From positions 30,401,398 to 30,465,397 of the forward strand of contig OX352773.1 of the NCBI GenBank assembly GCA_947095535.1: a DNA stretch of 64,000 bases. Reading direction: 5' to 3'. Numbering within the stretch: the stretch's first letter is position 1; every line of letters begins with the position of its first letter. The position numbers and the translations under genes were made by a program. Under the pieces are notes generated by a model. The model was given only the letters and a program-made list of their open reading frames with translations. It was not told the origin of the DNA and ran no database searches. The stretch comes from Poecilobothrus nobilitatus (Eukaryota; Arthropoda; Insecta; Diptera; Dolichopodidae). Below, piece by piece: positions 28,201 through 38,272 of this stretch.

Positions 28201-29396
28201 ATGTTTAATAGATTTTTGTAATTTTGTAACAAGGATTTTTTTGTAATCACAGCAAAAAATTAATCGTAGTTACAAATTCTTGTAATGATTTGTTGTTTCG
28301 CTTTACTTTAGTTTTTGGGCAGCTAAATTTGAATAAACCATTTGGAATTTGTTATTTAGAACTATTTTTAAAATAATAATTAATTTTTAAAATTTAATTT
28401 AAGTTTTGTTTTTATTGTTCCATTTATAGGAACTACAAACAGAAATTGATGATAGACTGGGTATAAATAGCTTTTTAATAAAACCTATACAACGATTACA
28501 GAGATATCCTTTACCATTACAGGAATTTTATAAGGTATGTATAATTTTTTTTAATAATTTTAATTTTTTCAATTTATTTTTTATTTAAAAAAACTTATTT
28601 TACATTTATAATTTTAGACAAAATTTGGTGATATTAGTTATAAGGCAGCAATAGCAGCTTGTTGTAAATTAGAAAAAAGGCTTCGTGACTTTATTACCGT
28701 TGTAAATGAATCTGAAAATATTAATGATATTGAAGATTGTTTTGATGTAAGTTTCAAGAAAAAAAAAAAAAAAGATTAAAACTTCGTTTTATAATCTTAG
28801 ATACTAATTTAGATTATTTAATTTTATAGCTTAATATTTATTATCAAGGTCGTTTTATAAAAGCAGATGATTTCAAAATTTATGATTACAGTATACGAAA
28901 ATTGTATTCAGGAAAAGGATTTTTCTTTGAAAAATGTATAATTTATACAGAAATTAAAGAGAAACGTTTATTATATCGTGGACATTATCCAGTACAGAAA
29001 CTTGGATTTTTACCTAGTTCAAAATCAACAAAATTTACTTTATATTATGATAAAAGAAAAAAACAAGAATGTGATTTTGAAGCAGAACCACAAATTATAG
29101 ATATATGGGTAAAATTAATTCAACCAATATTAGAAGCTGAAGCTGAAGAAATTAAGAAAAATGATGAAAAACATTTTTCACAAACAGCAGCATCATCAAT
29201 AAATTCACCATCAACAAATAGCATTGGTAGTGGTGGTGTTATTTTTAGGCAATTTAATTATGATGATTTTAATAATGGAAGTAGAATTAGTGCTGATAGT
29301 GGTATTGAAAGTATGACACCAGGTCAGAGTATACGAACAACAGATTATAGTAATAATGAAGAAGGTAGAATGTCTACATGGTATGATACAATGTAA
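11244..29396 (+). CDS. Dbl-family RhoGEF (DH-PH), 7 exons, 1010 residues
   Basis: Guanine-nucleotide exchange factor expected to activate a Rho-family GTPase at the inner plasma membrane or cortex. Exons: 11244-12925, 21939-22073, 25032-25359, 25436-25522, 28430-28534, 28618-28746, 28830-29396; every junction is GT/AG and keeps frame. Residues 1-560 (exon 1) are low-complexity, rich in Asn, Ser, Thr and Lys, with runs of Asn and Thr. The DH domain spans about 632-815: its first conserved helix reads VEELIKTEEKYVESL, and the third conserved region reads SFLIKPIQRLQRYPLPL (from S758, exon 5). The PH domain follows at about 828-920, with the invariant C-terminal-helix tryptophan at W915. The tail is Ser/Asn-rich and ends STWYDTM. 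A polyadenylation signal lies at 29413-29418. The DH sequence suggests the puratrophin-1/PLEKHG or GEFmeso-like group, but I cannot fix the orthologue. Untranslated 5' exons and alternative exons in the long introns may be missed. Confidence 0.9.
13985..14100 (+). repeat. fragment of a dispersed repeat shared with 44.4-44.65 kb and 47.3-47.6 kb
   Basis: The phrases CGCCTGCTAAACA, GATTTTGTAAC and AAAATCCCTCCTAATTA recur in diverged form near 27.88, 44.4-44.65 and 47.46-47.54 kb. Judged by eye, similarity is patchy. It probably derives from the internal part of the transposon at 46869-47942. Confidence 0.35.
14101..14140. repeat. perfect 15-bp inverted repeat with 10-base loop
   Basis: CATATACATACTCAT at 14101-14115 is the exact reverse complement of ATGAGTATGTATATG at 14126-14140. 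It sits in intron 1 of the RhoGEF within TA-rich sequence and could form a cruciform or RNA hairpin. No function can be assigned. Confidence 0.7.
17035..17211. repeat. 15-bp minisatellite, about 12 copies
   Basis: The unit TTTGTAAATCAAACC repeats with point changes. Because the period is a multiple of three and the unit has no reverse-strand stop, the reverse strand reads as a DLQRF pentapeptide repeat. That frame starts abruptly, has no splice support and lies inside an intron, so it is treated as a by-product of the repeat and not a gene. Confidence 0.85.
17349..17733. mobile_element. 385-bp MITE with perfect 23-bp terminal inverted repeats
   Basis: The termini at 17349-17371 (starting GGGTGTTTTTC) and 17711-17733 (ending GAAAAACACCC) are exact reverse complements over 23 bases. 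AAA directly flanks both ends, consistent with a 3-bp target-site duplication. The inside is GC-richer than the intron, has no open frame, and contains an inner inverted pair built on GTCAAAA/TTTTGAC. The non-autonomous DNA-transposon structure is seen directly. The superfamily is uncertain; a 3-bp duplication and GGG terminus would fit PIF/Harbinger. Confidence 0.85.
20084..20424. repeat. four tandem copies of an 86-bp unit
   Basis: CCCCTGATTTATATTGG starts at 20084, 20170, 20256 and 20342, exactly 86 bases apart each time. Copies differ at only a few positions, so the duplication is recent compared with the transposon fossils nearby. The array lies in intron 1 of the RhoGEF and encodes nothing obvious. 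Confidence 0.92.
22074..25031 (+). other. RhoGEF intron 2 (3.0 kb)
   Basis: Starts GTTAGT and ends TTTGCAG, splitting a Ser codon. It holds A/T runs, a CATA microsatellite near 23577-23602 and a short duplicated phrase TTAGTGAAAGT near 23194-23240. No transposon or exon was recognised. Confidence 0.75.
25523..28429 (+). other. RhoGEF intron 4, packed with transposon debris
   Basis: This intron splits the DH domain. It includes a GC-richer stretch at 25577-26300 with a short open frame of no recognised family, a terminus-like ACATCCTGTATA at about 26723-26735 (inverted match to TATACAGGATGT at about 32844), and a repeat copy at 26880-27600 listed separately. None of the frames is protein-like enough to call. 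Confidence 0.6.
26880..27600 (+). mobile_element. decayed transposon copy sharing a family with 52.98-53.5 kb
   Basis: A CGTCCGTCC cluster at about 26981 is followed by TGAAATTTTAACT, then CCACCAGTTACGGAGCTACAG (about 27102-27123), TACCGTTATG, CACCTGTAACTTGG and TTATAATTGAC. The same landmarks in the same order occur at 52980-53480. The GTCCGTCC motif next to a short hairpin is typical of insect HINE/DINE-like elements. This copy has no coding capacity. Confidence 0.6.
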
Positions 29397-32300
29397 AAAA
29401 CAAAAAAAAAAAAATAAATAGAAAAATTAATTGTGTTAAATCTATTTTAAAAATATTTAAAATAATTTTGTAGTTTTTTTTTTTTGTTACAATTTTGTTA
29501 TTTATAAATAAATGTAAAACTGTAAATGAATTATTTAATATTTAGTAAATTAAGTAATAATTAATATATTATAAATATAATATAAAAATAAAATGTATAT
29601 TTTATAAAATATTTTAAAAAATTTTTGATTTAAATTTTAAAATTTCTTTTTATATATTATAATAATATAGAAGAAACAATATGGCGAACAATAATAGGAA
29701 GAGAAAATAGAGATACTTTTGGTGTTCTAGAGATATAATAAAGGTTATTCCGAAACATTTTCAGATATCAAACGAATTTAGTAGTATACAAATTATCCTA
29801 AGATATATAACAAAATATTTAATACGGTCTAAAAGTGATTAAAAGAAAATCCATTTTTGTCTATCTCTAAAGTTGATTGTATTAACAGCTTTTAAAGATA
29901 TTTTTAAGGCACAAAGCTATAAAGCTTGCAATGTCTAGTAAAATTTTCTAATAAATTAGGTTTGGTCTAATTATATCTAATATTGTTTAAATAATATTTT
30001 GGCCTAATATACTATGTCTAAATGATATTTTAGGACAGAATTCATTCCCATTCTTTAATCTATTGAATTCGTGGTTAAGGATTTATTACTTCAATTTACT
30101 TTTTTATTTATTTATATATATTCTCTCAAAAAAAGCATTATTGATCGTACATAGAGTATATGTAATAACAACAAAAACAAATTATGGATTAAAAGTAAGT
30201 TTAAGATTTACGTAAGAGTCAGTTTGTAACGTTAAGATAACCGTATATCTTAAGGCTATCGTATATATATAGATTTTACGATATTAACTTTTACTTTCTT
30301 TAAATAAATTTTAATAACACAAAATCAATATGATATTAATATCCTATAAACCTTTACCATATATAATAAAAAAGTTTCTAATTAGTTTTTAGAATTATTT
30401 TGTCAATCATTAAATTAATATGAAAATTGTATTTATCTTTTTTGTTTTGTTATTTCTATAAAGTAAAAAATATCAGTATATGTTTAAGAAAGTAAGGATA
30501 TTTTGAAAAACATGTGTATACAACATGTGTATAAAAAATAAGTCAATGACTATTACACACTAAAAATAAACATACAAAAAAAAAAAAATAAAATGAAGAA
30601 AAAAAAAAATGGTTAGATGTGGGGGGAAAAAATCTTTTATTCAAATCATGTTTTTGTCACAACATCTATATTATTTCTTCTCTATCCACACTCCATAGTC
30701 AAAATTTAAATTCATTCCGTACTTATATTTTTTTTTTTTTTTGACTATAGAAGAAGTTGAGGGAAATTTTAGGTCGATTGTTTGTAATCTATTTATTCTT
30801 GTATTTTTGAAAATATATTTCCTATAGGTACATATATAATTTCTTAAACATATATACATATTTAGCCATGTATATATACTTAAACATATATATTCTTTAA
30901 ATGTAATTTAATTTTTTGTTTTATATTCTTAATATTATCTTTATCTTCTATATATATTTATATAGATGCATTTGTAGATTTTTGTATAAATATATATATA
31001 TGTACCTATATTATTATTTTACTTTTTATTTATTTAACAAAATTATTCTTATTAGCACTTTTATATAAAATGCATTAAATAAATGACAATTACACAATAC
31101 ATTATATTATTATTATTTTTTTTGTTTTTTAAATTCGTATATATATTTAATAAAAATAGATATAAATAATTTATTTGTACGAAGATATTCGATTAATATT
31201 AAATACTTCTTCGATTTTATTGTATTATTACCTTATTATGACTTTAAATGATTAAATAAATTTTTTGTTTTTGGTAATTTATTCAAGGAAAATCGATTAA
31301 AAAAAATTAAAACAATTTCTTTATTATCTGAATAATGGCGTAGGTGCCTAAGTTGTTAATGTTTCATTTGAAAAGTTTTGCATTTAAAACTGCGGTAAGA
31401 TCATTTCGAATAATACAACTATACGGTCTTCAAAATTTTGTTAAGAATTTAATAATTATAAACTGTTGAAAATAAAATAATAATTAATAAAAGCTAATAT
31501 AAAAGACTTCAATTATATGTTATATTATAATTGTGCTTTTACGAGTATATAATACGGGAGTTCCCCGTGCTTAGTCCGTATCTTAAATATATATATAACA
31601 CTCTCATTTCATCTAATGCTTCTTGGAATAATTATTTATTTTACAAATACCATTTTAGCGAAATAACGATTATCACAAATAGTGAAATAAATGGGAAATT
31701 TCGTAACTAATACTGCTCACAACACCAAATATAATTATTTCATTATTTCAGGACAAGGCTCTGAAAAGCTTAAATCTCCGATTTTCATCAAACTTAATAG
31801 AAAAATATGTTTCATCAAACTAATTTTTTCAAATTATCAGTTTCTGATAACATCAATAAGAAATACATCAATAAGAGGTCTTTGCATCAACTTGAAAATA
31901 TAATTTTACAACTTTTTTTAGAATTTCGAGAATTACATTTTTACGTTTTTTCTTCACAATGTACATATACAATATATAATCGATATTTTTACATTTTTAT
32001 TTTAAATTTTTGCAGTTCTTAATATTTATTAATATTTTGCAGTTCCTAATCTATAATATTTTCTAAAATGTATGTTTGCTAAATATATTTTTGTGAAATG
32101 TTTTATTATGCCAAACGACTTGTTGTAAAATGACATTATACCTATGCTAAAAGGAAATTCGTGAAATGTCGTTTTTGTCAAAAATCATTAAGCATTAAGA
32201 TGTTTTACAATTTGGAGTGCGGCTAAGCACGAAAAATGGTTGCTATGTTTTCGTATATGTATTTTCAGACGAATGATTTTAAAATGTACAATTGTGATTT

Positions 32301-33200
32301 TCTTTGTTGTTATATTTCATCCGACACGATCATCGTCAATTTGGTTAAGGGACTCCAAAAAATTTTTATCATGTATATGTACGATTAGTACATAATGATG
32401 TTCATCAAATCAGTAAAAATTAACTTTTCGATTAAATTAATAAATTTAATTGTACAATATTTATATTAATAGTAAGATTAAAAAAAAAAACTAATTAATG
32501 CCAACTGTATTAAAAAAAAAATAAGATAACATATTTTTGAAATTGAAATTAATTTTTCGATTTGTTACCTTTAAACTAAATTTTAAAATAAATTTTTATC
32601 ACAAACACTTGTCGTAATCAAATCAATAAAAAATACTTGATAAAGATAAATTTTAAATTTCCCTTCGCATGTTTTTCGTCGTTTTCGTTATATATAGAAA
32701 AAAAAATTAAACAATATTTTAAATTTTGGAACTCTGTATATTTGTATAATTTATTATAATTTTTTATTATAAACTTTAATAATATTTAATATAATATATA
32801 ATTTTATTTAATGTATATTAAAAAAAATTTTTTTTTTCTAATATACAGGATGTTGGACTCTCGATGGTCTTCCTTGAAATGCGTATTCGGGTATATTGAG
32901 GTAAACAAAAAATTATATTGGAAGAGAAAGTCTATTGCAGGAAAAGAAAAGGGTAATAATTAGCTAAAATCTGTTACATTAATACCATTATTTTTATGAT
33001 AAAGAAGTTTTTTTAACTGATAATTTGTTATTTTAAACCGTTATAATTTCGTAGTGGAGAGCTCTAAATTGTAAATAAAGTAATGAAAATTTATACCTCC
33101 CTCCCATATAATTTTTTGATCGTTTCAATATAAATCCGATCACTCATTTCAAGAAATATCATATCAGAATCAAACATCATATTTTGTATACGCATTGATA
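29397..33200. other. intergenic region between the RhoGEF and the first LRR gene
   Basis: Mostly AT-rich with no host-like frame. Two candidate transposon ends are noted: the inverted pair at 31566/32231 and TATACAGGATGTTGGACTC at about 32844-32862, which starts a GC-richer stretch lasting to about 33180. Nothing else was recognised. Confidence 0.5.
31566..32231. mobile_element. possible 666-bp element with CGTGCTTAG ends
   Basis: CGTGCTTAG at 31566-31574 is the exact inverse of CTAAGCACG at 32223-32231; the flanks extend the resemblance imperfectly. Short AT-rich frames inside match nothing I know. It could be a DNA-transposon relic or coincidence. Confidence 0.3.
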
Positions 33201-34823
33201 TTAATAATATATTCCACCCGGACTAATATTTATTTGATCCCAAAAATCTTCATTTACTTTATATTTAATATTTTGTAATTTTTTTAAATTTTTTACTTCA
33301 TATAATAATAAATCGAATTTATCACTTAAATACATTAATATTGATTTAATATCTTTTCTTACATATTGTAATTGTTTTTCTAATATTTCATTTTCATTTA
33401 ATTCAATTTCAATATTATTATCATTTAATTCTTTTTTTAATGTATTTGTACATTTTATACCATTAATAGACATTTCTTGATCAAATAATTTATCATTATA
33501 ATCATATATTTTATTATCATATTCTTTTATATTTGTATTTAATTGATCTTTAATATAATTTAATGAATTTGGTATTATATAATATTTTATAACATTATAT
33601 ATAGCTGGACAATAATAATTATTATTATTAAAATGAAAATATTTTAAATTTGATATTGGTTCTAACATTAACATATTTATTTCTTGTAAATAATTTGATG
33701 ATATATCTAAATGTATTAAATTTGAATGAACATTAAATGCATTATCATCAATTTTTTTTATTTTACAATCACGTAAATATAAACGTTCTAATAATCTCAT
33801 ATATTGAAATGTATCACTATTAATTATATTTATATTATTTTCAGATAAATGTAAACGTTTTAATGATATTGCAAATTTTAAATTTGTTATATCTGTTATA
33901 TTATTTGTATTTAAATCAATTATTTGTAAATTTTCTGGATAATGAAAATAAAATTGATCAATTGTATTATTTTGTAAATATATTTCTTTAATATTACCAT
34001 TTAAATGAATTATTTTTATTTGATTTGAATTTGAAAATAATTCAATTATTATATTAAATATTAATATTAATTTTTTTAATTTATTATCACTTATTGATAA
34101 ATATGCAATTGAATTTTGTTTTGAAAATATTAATTCATTTAATATTTCAATATTATTTTGTTTTAATTCTATAACAGATAAATTAACATTTTCATAAAAT
34201 ATATATTTATCTAAATTTTTTAATTGATTTTCACCAATAAATAATGTATTTAAATTTTTTAATTGATAAAAAACACCATCTGGTAACTCTTGTATTTGAT
34301 TTCCTTGTAATGATAATAAATTTAAATTTTTTAATCCTTGAAATGCTTTTTCATGTATATATTGTATACGATTTAAATCTAACCATAAATATGTTAAATT
34401 TTCAATACCAGAAAATCCAACTTCTGGTAATTCTGTTATTTCATTACTTGATAAAAATAAACGTTCTAAATGATTACATTTCCAAAAACTAAGTACTGAA
34501 AATTTTTGAATACCTGTACTAGCCAAATTAATTTCAGTTAAATCAGTAAAAACATTAAAAAAATAACGTGGTATATTTATTATTTTTGAATTTAAAAATG
34601 TTATTGTTGTTGGTTTTTCATTTAAATTATCAATAACAAATATTATATCAGTATTATTATTTAAATTAATATTAGAACATGTAACAATACTTTTATTTGT
34701 TAATGATTTTGTACAATAATCATAAAAATAAATGGTTTCTTCTAATGAATATATACGATTTATAATTATTGATAGTGTAATTATAAAAAGTTCTAAAATT
34801 TGAACTTGCCTTTTTAATAACAT
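33201..34823 (-). CDS. secreted leucine-rich-repeat protein with C-terminal coiled coil
   Basis: Single uninterrupted frame of 540 residues. Residues 1-26 form a signal peptide (hydrophobic core ELFIITLSIIINRIYS). About 12 leucine-rich repeats of about 24 residues fill residues 75-405, with units such as LTYLWLDLNRIQYI and LNLLSLQGNQIQEL. Cysteines in YYCPAI and GIKCTNT follow, like a C-terminal cap, then a coiled-coil stretch (about 455-520) and the tail VNEDFWDQINI. There is no transmembrane segment or GPI-like tail, so it is probably released. The tail and architecture match the neighbour at 38273-39883, making the two tandem paralogues. Signal peptide, LRRs, cysteines and coiled coil in this order are also the plan of mosquito LRIM1/APL1 immune proteins, which bind each other and a complement-like factor. 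That resemblance is architectural only. Lack of introns might reflect retroposition. Confidence 0.88.
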   Translation of the reverse strand: MLLKRQVQILELFIITLSIIINRIYSLEETIYFYDYCTKSLTNKSIVTCSNINLNNNTDIIFVIDNLNEKPTTITFLNSKIINIPRYFFNVFTDLTEINLASTGIQKFSVLSFWKCNHLERLFLSSNEITELPEVGFSGIENLTYLWLDLNRIQYIHEKAFQGLKNLNLLSLQGNQIQELPDGVFYQLKNLNTLFIGENQLKNLDKYIFYENVNLSVIELKQNNIEILNELIFSKQNSIAYLSISDNKLKKLILIFNIIIELFSNSNQIKIIHLNGNIKEIYLQNNTIDQFYFHYPENLQIIDLNTNNITDITNLKFAISLKRLHLSENNINIINSDTFQYMRLLERLYLRDCKIKKIDDNAFNVHSNLIHLDISSNYLQEINMLMLEPISNLKYFHFNNNNYYCPAIYNVIKYYIIPNSLNYIKDQLNTNIKEYDNKIYDYNDKLFDQEMSINGIKCTNTLKKELNDNNIEIELNENEILEKQLQYVRKDIKSILMYLSDKFDLLLYEVKNLKKLQNIKYKVNEDFWDQINISPGGIYY

Positions 34824-36360
34824 TTTTTTTTTTTTTTGTTATTTTTGTTATTTTTCTTTTTAATTTATAATTTTTGTTCGTTTTTTTTTTTTTATTATTA
34901 ATTTAGATTTGAAAAAAAAAAAGGAATCGTATAACGTACGTTACTAATGACTCGTTAAAATCAACTGATTATTAATTCAGACTTAAAATATGACATCAAA
35001 TTTAGATGATTTTGTTCATTTTTTTTTGTTTTTTTGCTATCATTTTAAAACATTGAATTAAAATTTAATTAAAAATATATATAAAAGAATAATAAAAATA
35101 ATAATAAAAATAATAATAAGAATAATAATAATAAAATACAAAAAAAAAAGTGAAAATAATAAGTATTATTTTTAGTTTCACATGTTCATAAATGTAAAGT
35201 ATTTATTTTTTCTGTTATGATCTGGAAAAGTTATTGAAGTTTTTTTTTTTTTTTTTAAAATTGGTGCCGAATTTCGCAAAAAAGAAAAAAACACAAAACC
35301 AATTTAAAAATTAATTAAAAAAAATTTGTTTATAATATGTATATATATTATGGTTGCATATATAATTAGATGAGCATTATATATATATATATACATAAAG
35401 CGTGTTCTATTATATTAAATTGTTGAATTATGTCCGAGCCTTAACAAAAATAAAAAAAAAACTAAAGCTTGCGTGATTTAAAATTTTTTAAGTAATTATA
35501 TTATTTTTATATTATTAATTTATTTTTAAAAATTATTCAATTGTATTAAAAATTTGAGATGGATTCAAACTTAATTTTCCGAATTGTTTATGTTTTTGTT
35601 TTTAAATGAATTTTTGTGCTTAAGTTCTCATAATTTAAAATGTTAAGAATTAAAAGATGAATGTAGGTTCAATAATGTTGTGAATTTTAATGGTAATTCA
35701 CTAATAGTTTTATAATATTTTAATATTTTTGTTTTAAATTTTTGGTCGTCAACTAAGAATTTTATAATAAACCAAGTCTCAAAATAAAATCGTAGTACAG
35801 TCGCGTAATTGACCTTGTTTTATAGATATTTTGTAGGAGTAAATACCTATTCTAAAGAAATAAAACGATTAATGCCTCCGCTTAAAATTTTACAACATAA
35901 AACAAGGAGTGCAATAGATGCCAACATCTATACTGTCGAAATGTGAAGATGGCGTAATACAGCATTCGAAAATTCGTTTATTATTTCGGAACTTTTTTTA
36001 CCAGCATATGTGTTCGAAAAAGTTGGTAAGTCATATGTATACGATATAACGAAATTTAATGAGAACATTAATAGCTATCTTACAAAATAACTCTCCAAAT
36101 TTTCCCCCTTTATCTCAAACCCAATTCTTCTCGAAGTAATCTTTTCCACACCCTTATCCCCAAAACCAAACTGTATATTATGTTATGTATTAAAGGACCC
36201 ATTCTAAAGTTTGGCTTTAAAGGGTTGGTGTTTTTGGTTAGTTAAAGTTCAACACTACCCAGAAGAACTTCTTGCAATTCCTTTGAGTGACTATCGATGT
36301 TTTTCACCGTCCCTTGGAAAAAAAAATTGTAAGTTCTATTTCATTCCAGAGCATTTTACA
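34824..36360. other. intergenic, upstream of the first LRR gene
   Basis: On the reverse strand a TCAGTTG initiator-like site lies at about 34965-34971, some 145 bases before the LRR start codon. No convincing TATA box was seen. The stretch from about 35870 to 36360 is GC-richer and may be transposon-derived, but no frame is recognisable. Confidence 0.35.
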
Positions 36361-36364
36361 AGAT

Positions 36365-36785
36365 TCCATTTGTTTTACACGCTACCCAAACACTAGAAAA
36401 GGATTCCTTTATACATAGTTATTGTAGGTTTAGGAAATGGAAAGAGAAATTAAAGAAATATTAAGGGACAGTTGGAATATAAATTGGAAGCGAACCTGTA
36501 CAGATTCTTTTTGAAAATATGGCAATTATATAATGGACCATATCTATCAGACCGGAAAAATTTTTAATTGAAGCATATTCCACATTTGAACGGTTCTCAC
36601 AATAAATGAGTATCCATAACCATAGTTTTAAACCGCACTTAGGAATTTCCACAGTATAAAAATGAGCATGTGTTGCAATTGTTTAAAGGAATGCATTATT
36701 AACTTTAGTTAAATAGAACAAGACGTATTATTTATTACCTACAAGAATCAGAACAAGTGTCATTCATTACCTACAATAAAAGAGA
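36365..36785 (-). mobile_element. 5'-truncated copy of the LINE 3' end
   Basis: Starts TTTACACGCTA and repeats, in diverged form, the 3' landmarks of the copy at 37112-38100. These include GGATTCCTTTATA, GTTCTCACAA, AATGAGT.TCCATA, GGAATTTCCACAGT and AGTGTCATT..TTACCTACAA. Only the 3' region is present. This is a separate, older insertion or an internal duplication of the same family. Confidence 0.7.
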
Positions 36786-37111
36786 TATATGTAATGATTT
36801 AATATAAATGAACAAATAAATAATTAAATTGAGTGGTAATTGTTTTTAAATTAATAAAACAATTATTACAATAAAAGTCAAAAAGGTTGTCGAATCATAT
36901 AAAGAAAAATATTTGATACAGAATATAGGTACAGAATATAGGTACAGAATAGGTACAGAATAAAATAATATAGGTACAGAATAAAATAAATTATAGAGGC
37001 ATATTAACAATTAATACCAATCAAAATAAATATATCATAAAATAATATTAAATAGTTTTACAAAGTTAAATAACAAAACAAACATTCTTTAAAATTTAAA
37101 ATTATCCTATA

Positions 37112-38100
37112 TTTTTTTTTTTTTACACGCTAACTAAACGCTAGGAATGGATTCCTTTATAGATATGTAAGTTTAGTTATTAGGAAAATAGGATGTTAAA
37201 GTGGAATTAATGGGAAGATTGGAAACGATTAATTCGTTTTGAATATTTGTAAATTGTAGTACGGAACATTATTAACAGAGGGGAACACATTAGATGGAAG
37301 CATGTTCCACATCTTAGCAGTTCTCACAACAAATGAGTTTCCATAGGCAGTTTTAAACCATCTTGGAATTTCCACAGTCTAGAAATGAGCACTTGCAGCT
37401 CCTCTGGTGTTACGTTGAAATTGTTTAAGAGGAGGTATAATTGATTTAAGTTCAATAGAGCAAGTGTCATTACCTACAAGATATCTATAAAACAGAGAAA
37501 TAGCTCCAATATTACGACGCGAGTTAAGTGGAGTAAGTTTTACTTGTTCGACAGGGTCGCCTATTAGGCGTAAGGCGCGGTTTTGGATTTTGTCGAGGTA
37601 ACTCAGAGAAGTTTGGGATGAGCCAGCCCAAATGTGAGAGTTGTACTCCATCTTAGGTCGAATGTAGGCTTTATAGATATTAGACAGATCCTTTGGAAAG
37701 AAATATGTTTTGCAGCGGGATAGAAAACCCAAACATTTGGCAGCACGTTTAGCTATATCAAAAATATGCTCATTCCACAGCATTTTTTGATTTACCTGCA
37801 AAACCTAAAATGCTTAGACTTTCTGATCGCCTTGGATCGCTTCTGATCGCTTTATTTCCTCCTTGGAATCGCAGAATTGGGTTAAAGTGATTTCTTTTAG
37901 AGGAAATCATGCAGTTTTGAGTTTTTGAGGTATTGAACTCAACTCTATTAGTTTTACCCCAATCAGCTATTTTAGCTAAATCATGGTTTATTAAACTAAC
38001 CATAATATTTCTTTTCGAACTGATTGCGGTAGGTGTGACATTAGACTTCTTAAGGAAATCGTAGGATGCCACTAGAGTGCTGTCGTCGGCGAAGCTATGA
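37112..38100 (-). mobile_element. 5'-truncated non-LTR retrotransposon (LINE) fragment
   Basis: The T run at about 37112-37124 is the poly(A) tail read on the opposite strand and marks the 3' end. The coding part begins at about 38100 with the reverse-transcriptase C box FADDSTLVASYDFL. A hydrophilic stretch follows (DWGKTNRVEFNTSKTQNCMIS), then the thumb and C-terminal region (LSNIYKAYIRPKMEYNSHIW, QNRALRLIGDP, SLFYRYLVGN) ending at 37379. At least one frameshift near 37770-37800 separates the two halves, so the element is dead. The catalytic aspartate pair is present, but most of the reverse transcriptase and all of the endonuclease are missing. The clade is not assigned. Confidence 0.9.
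37379..38098 (-). pseudogene. reverse-transcriptase C-terminal remnant, frameshifted
   Basis: Coding remnant inside the LINE fragment above. Two overlapping frames (37770-38098 and 37379-37801) together cover the FADD active-site box to the end of the polymerase. There is no start codon of its own and no host promoter. It lies between the two LRR genes on the same strand and has nothing to do with them. Confidence 0.85.
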
Positions 38101-38272
38101 ATAAAAAGAAAAAAAAAATAGTATTCTTTTTTAATATTCATAAATATTATATTTATTTCAAGTATACGCACTTATTCTTATTATTATTTTTATTAAAACA
38201 ACAAAACAAAAAACAATAAAATATACAATCAATTTATTACAATATGATTTATTTAATTTAAAATTACAAATT

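Noticed and set aside
36211..36396. Forward 61-codon frame between the LRR genes
   Set aside because: It overlaps the LINE 3' region and the sequence just upstream, with no recognisable domain or splice signals.
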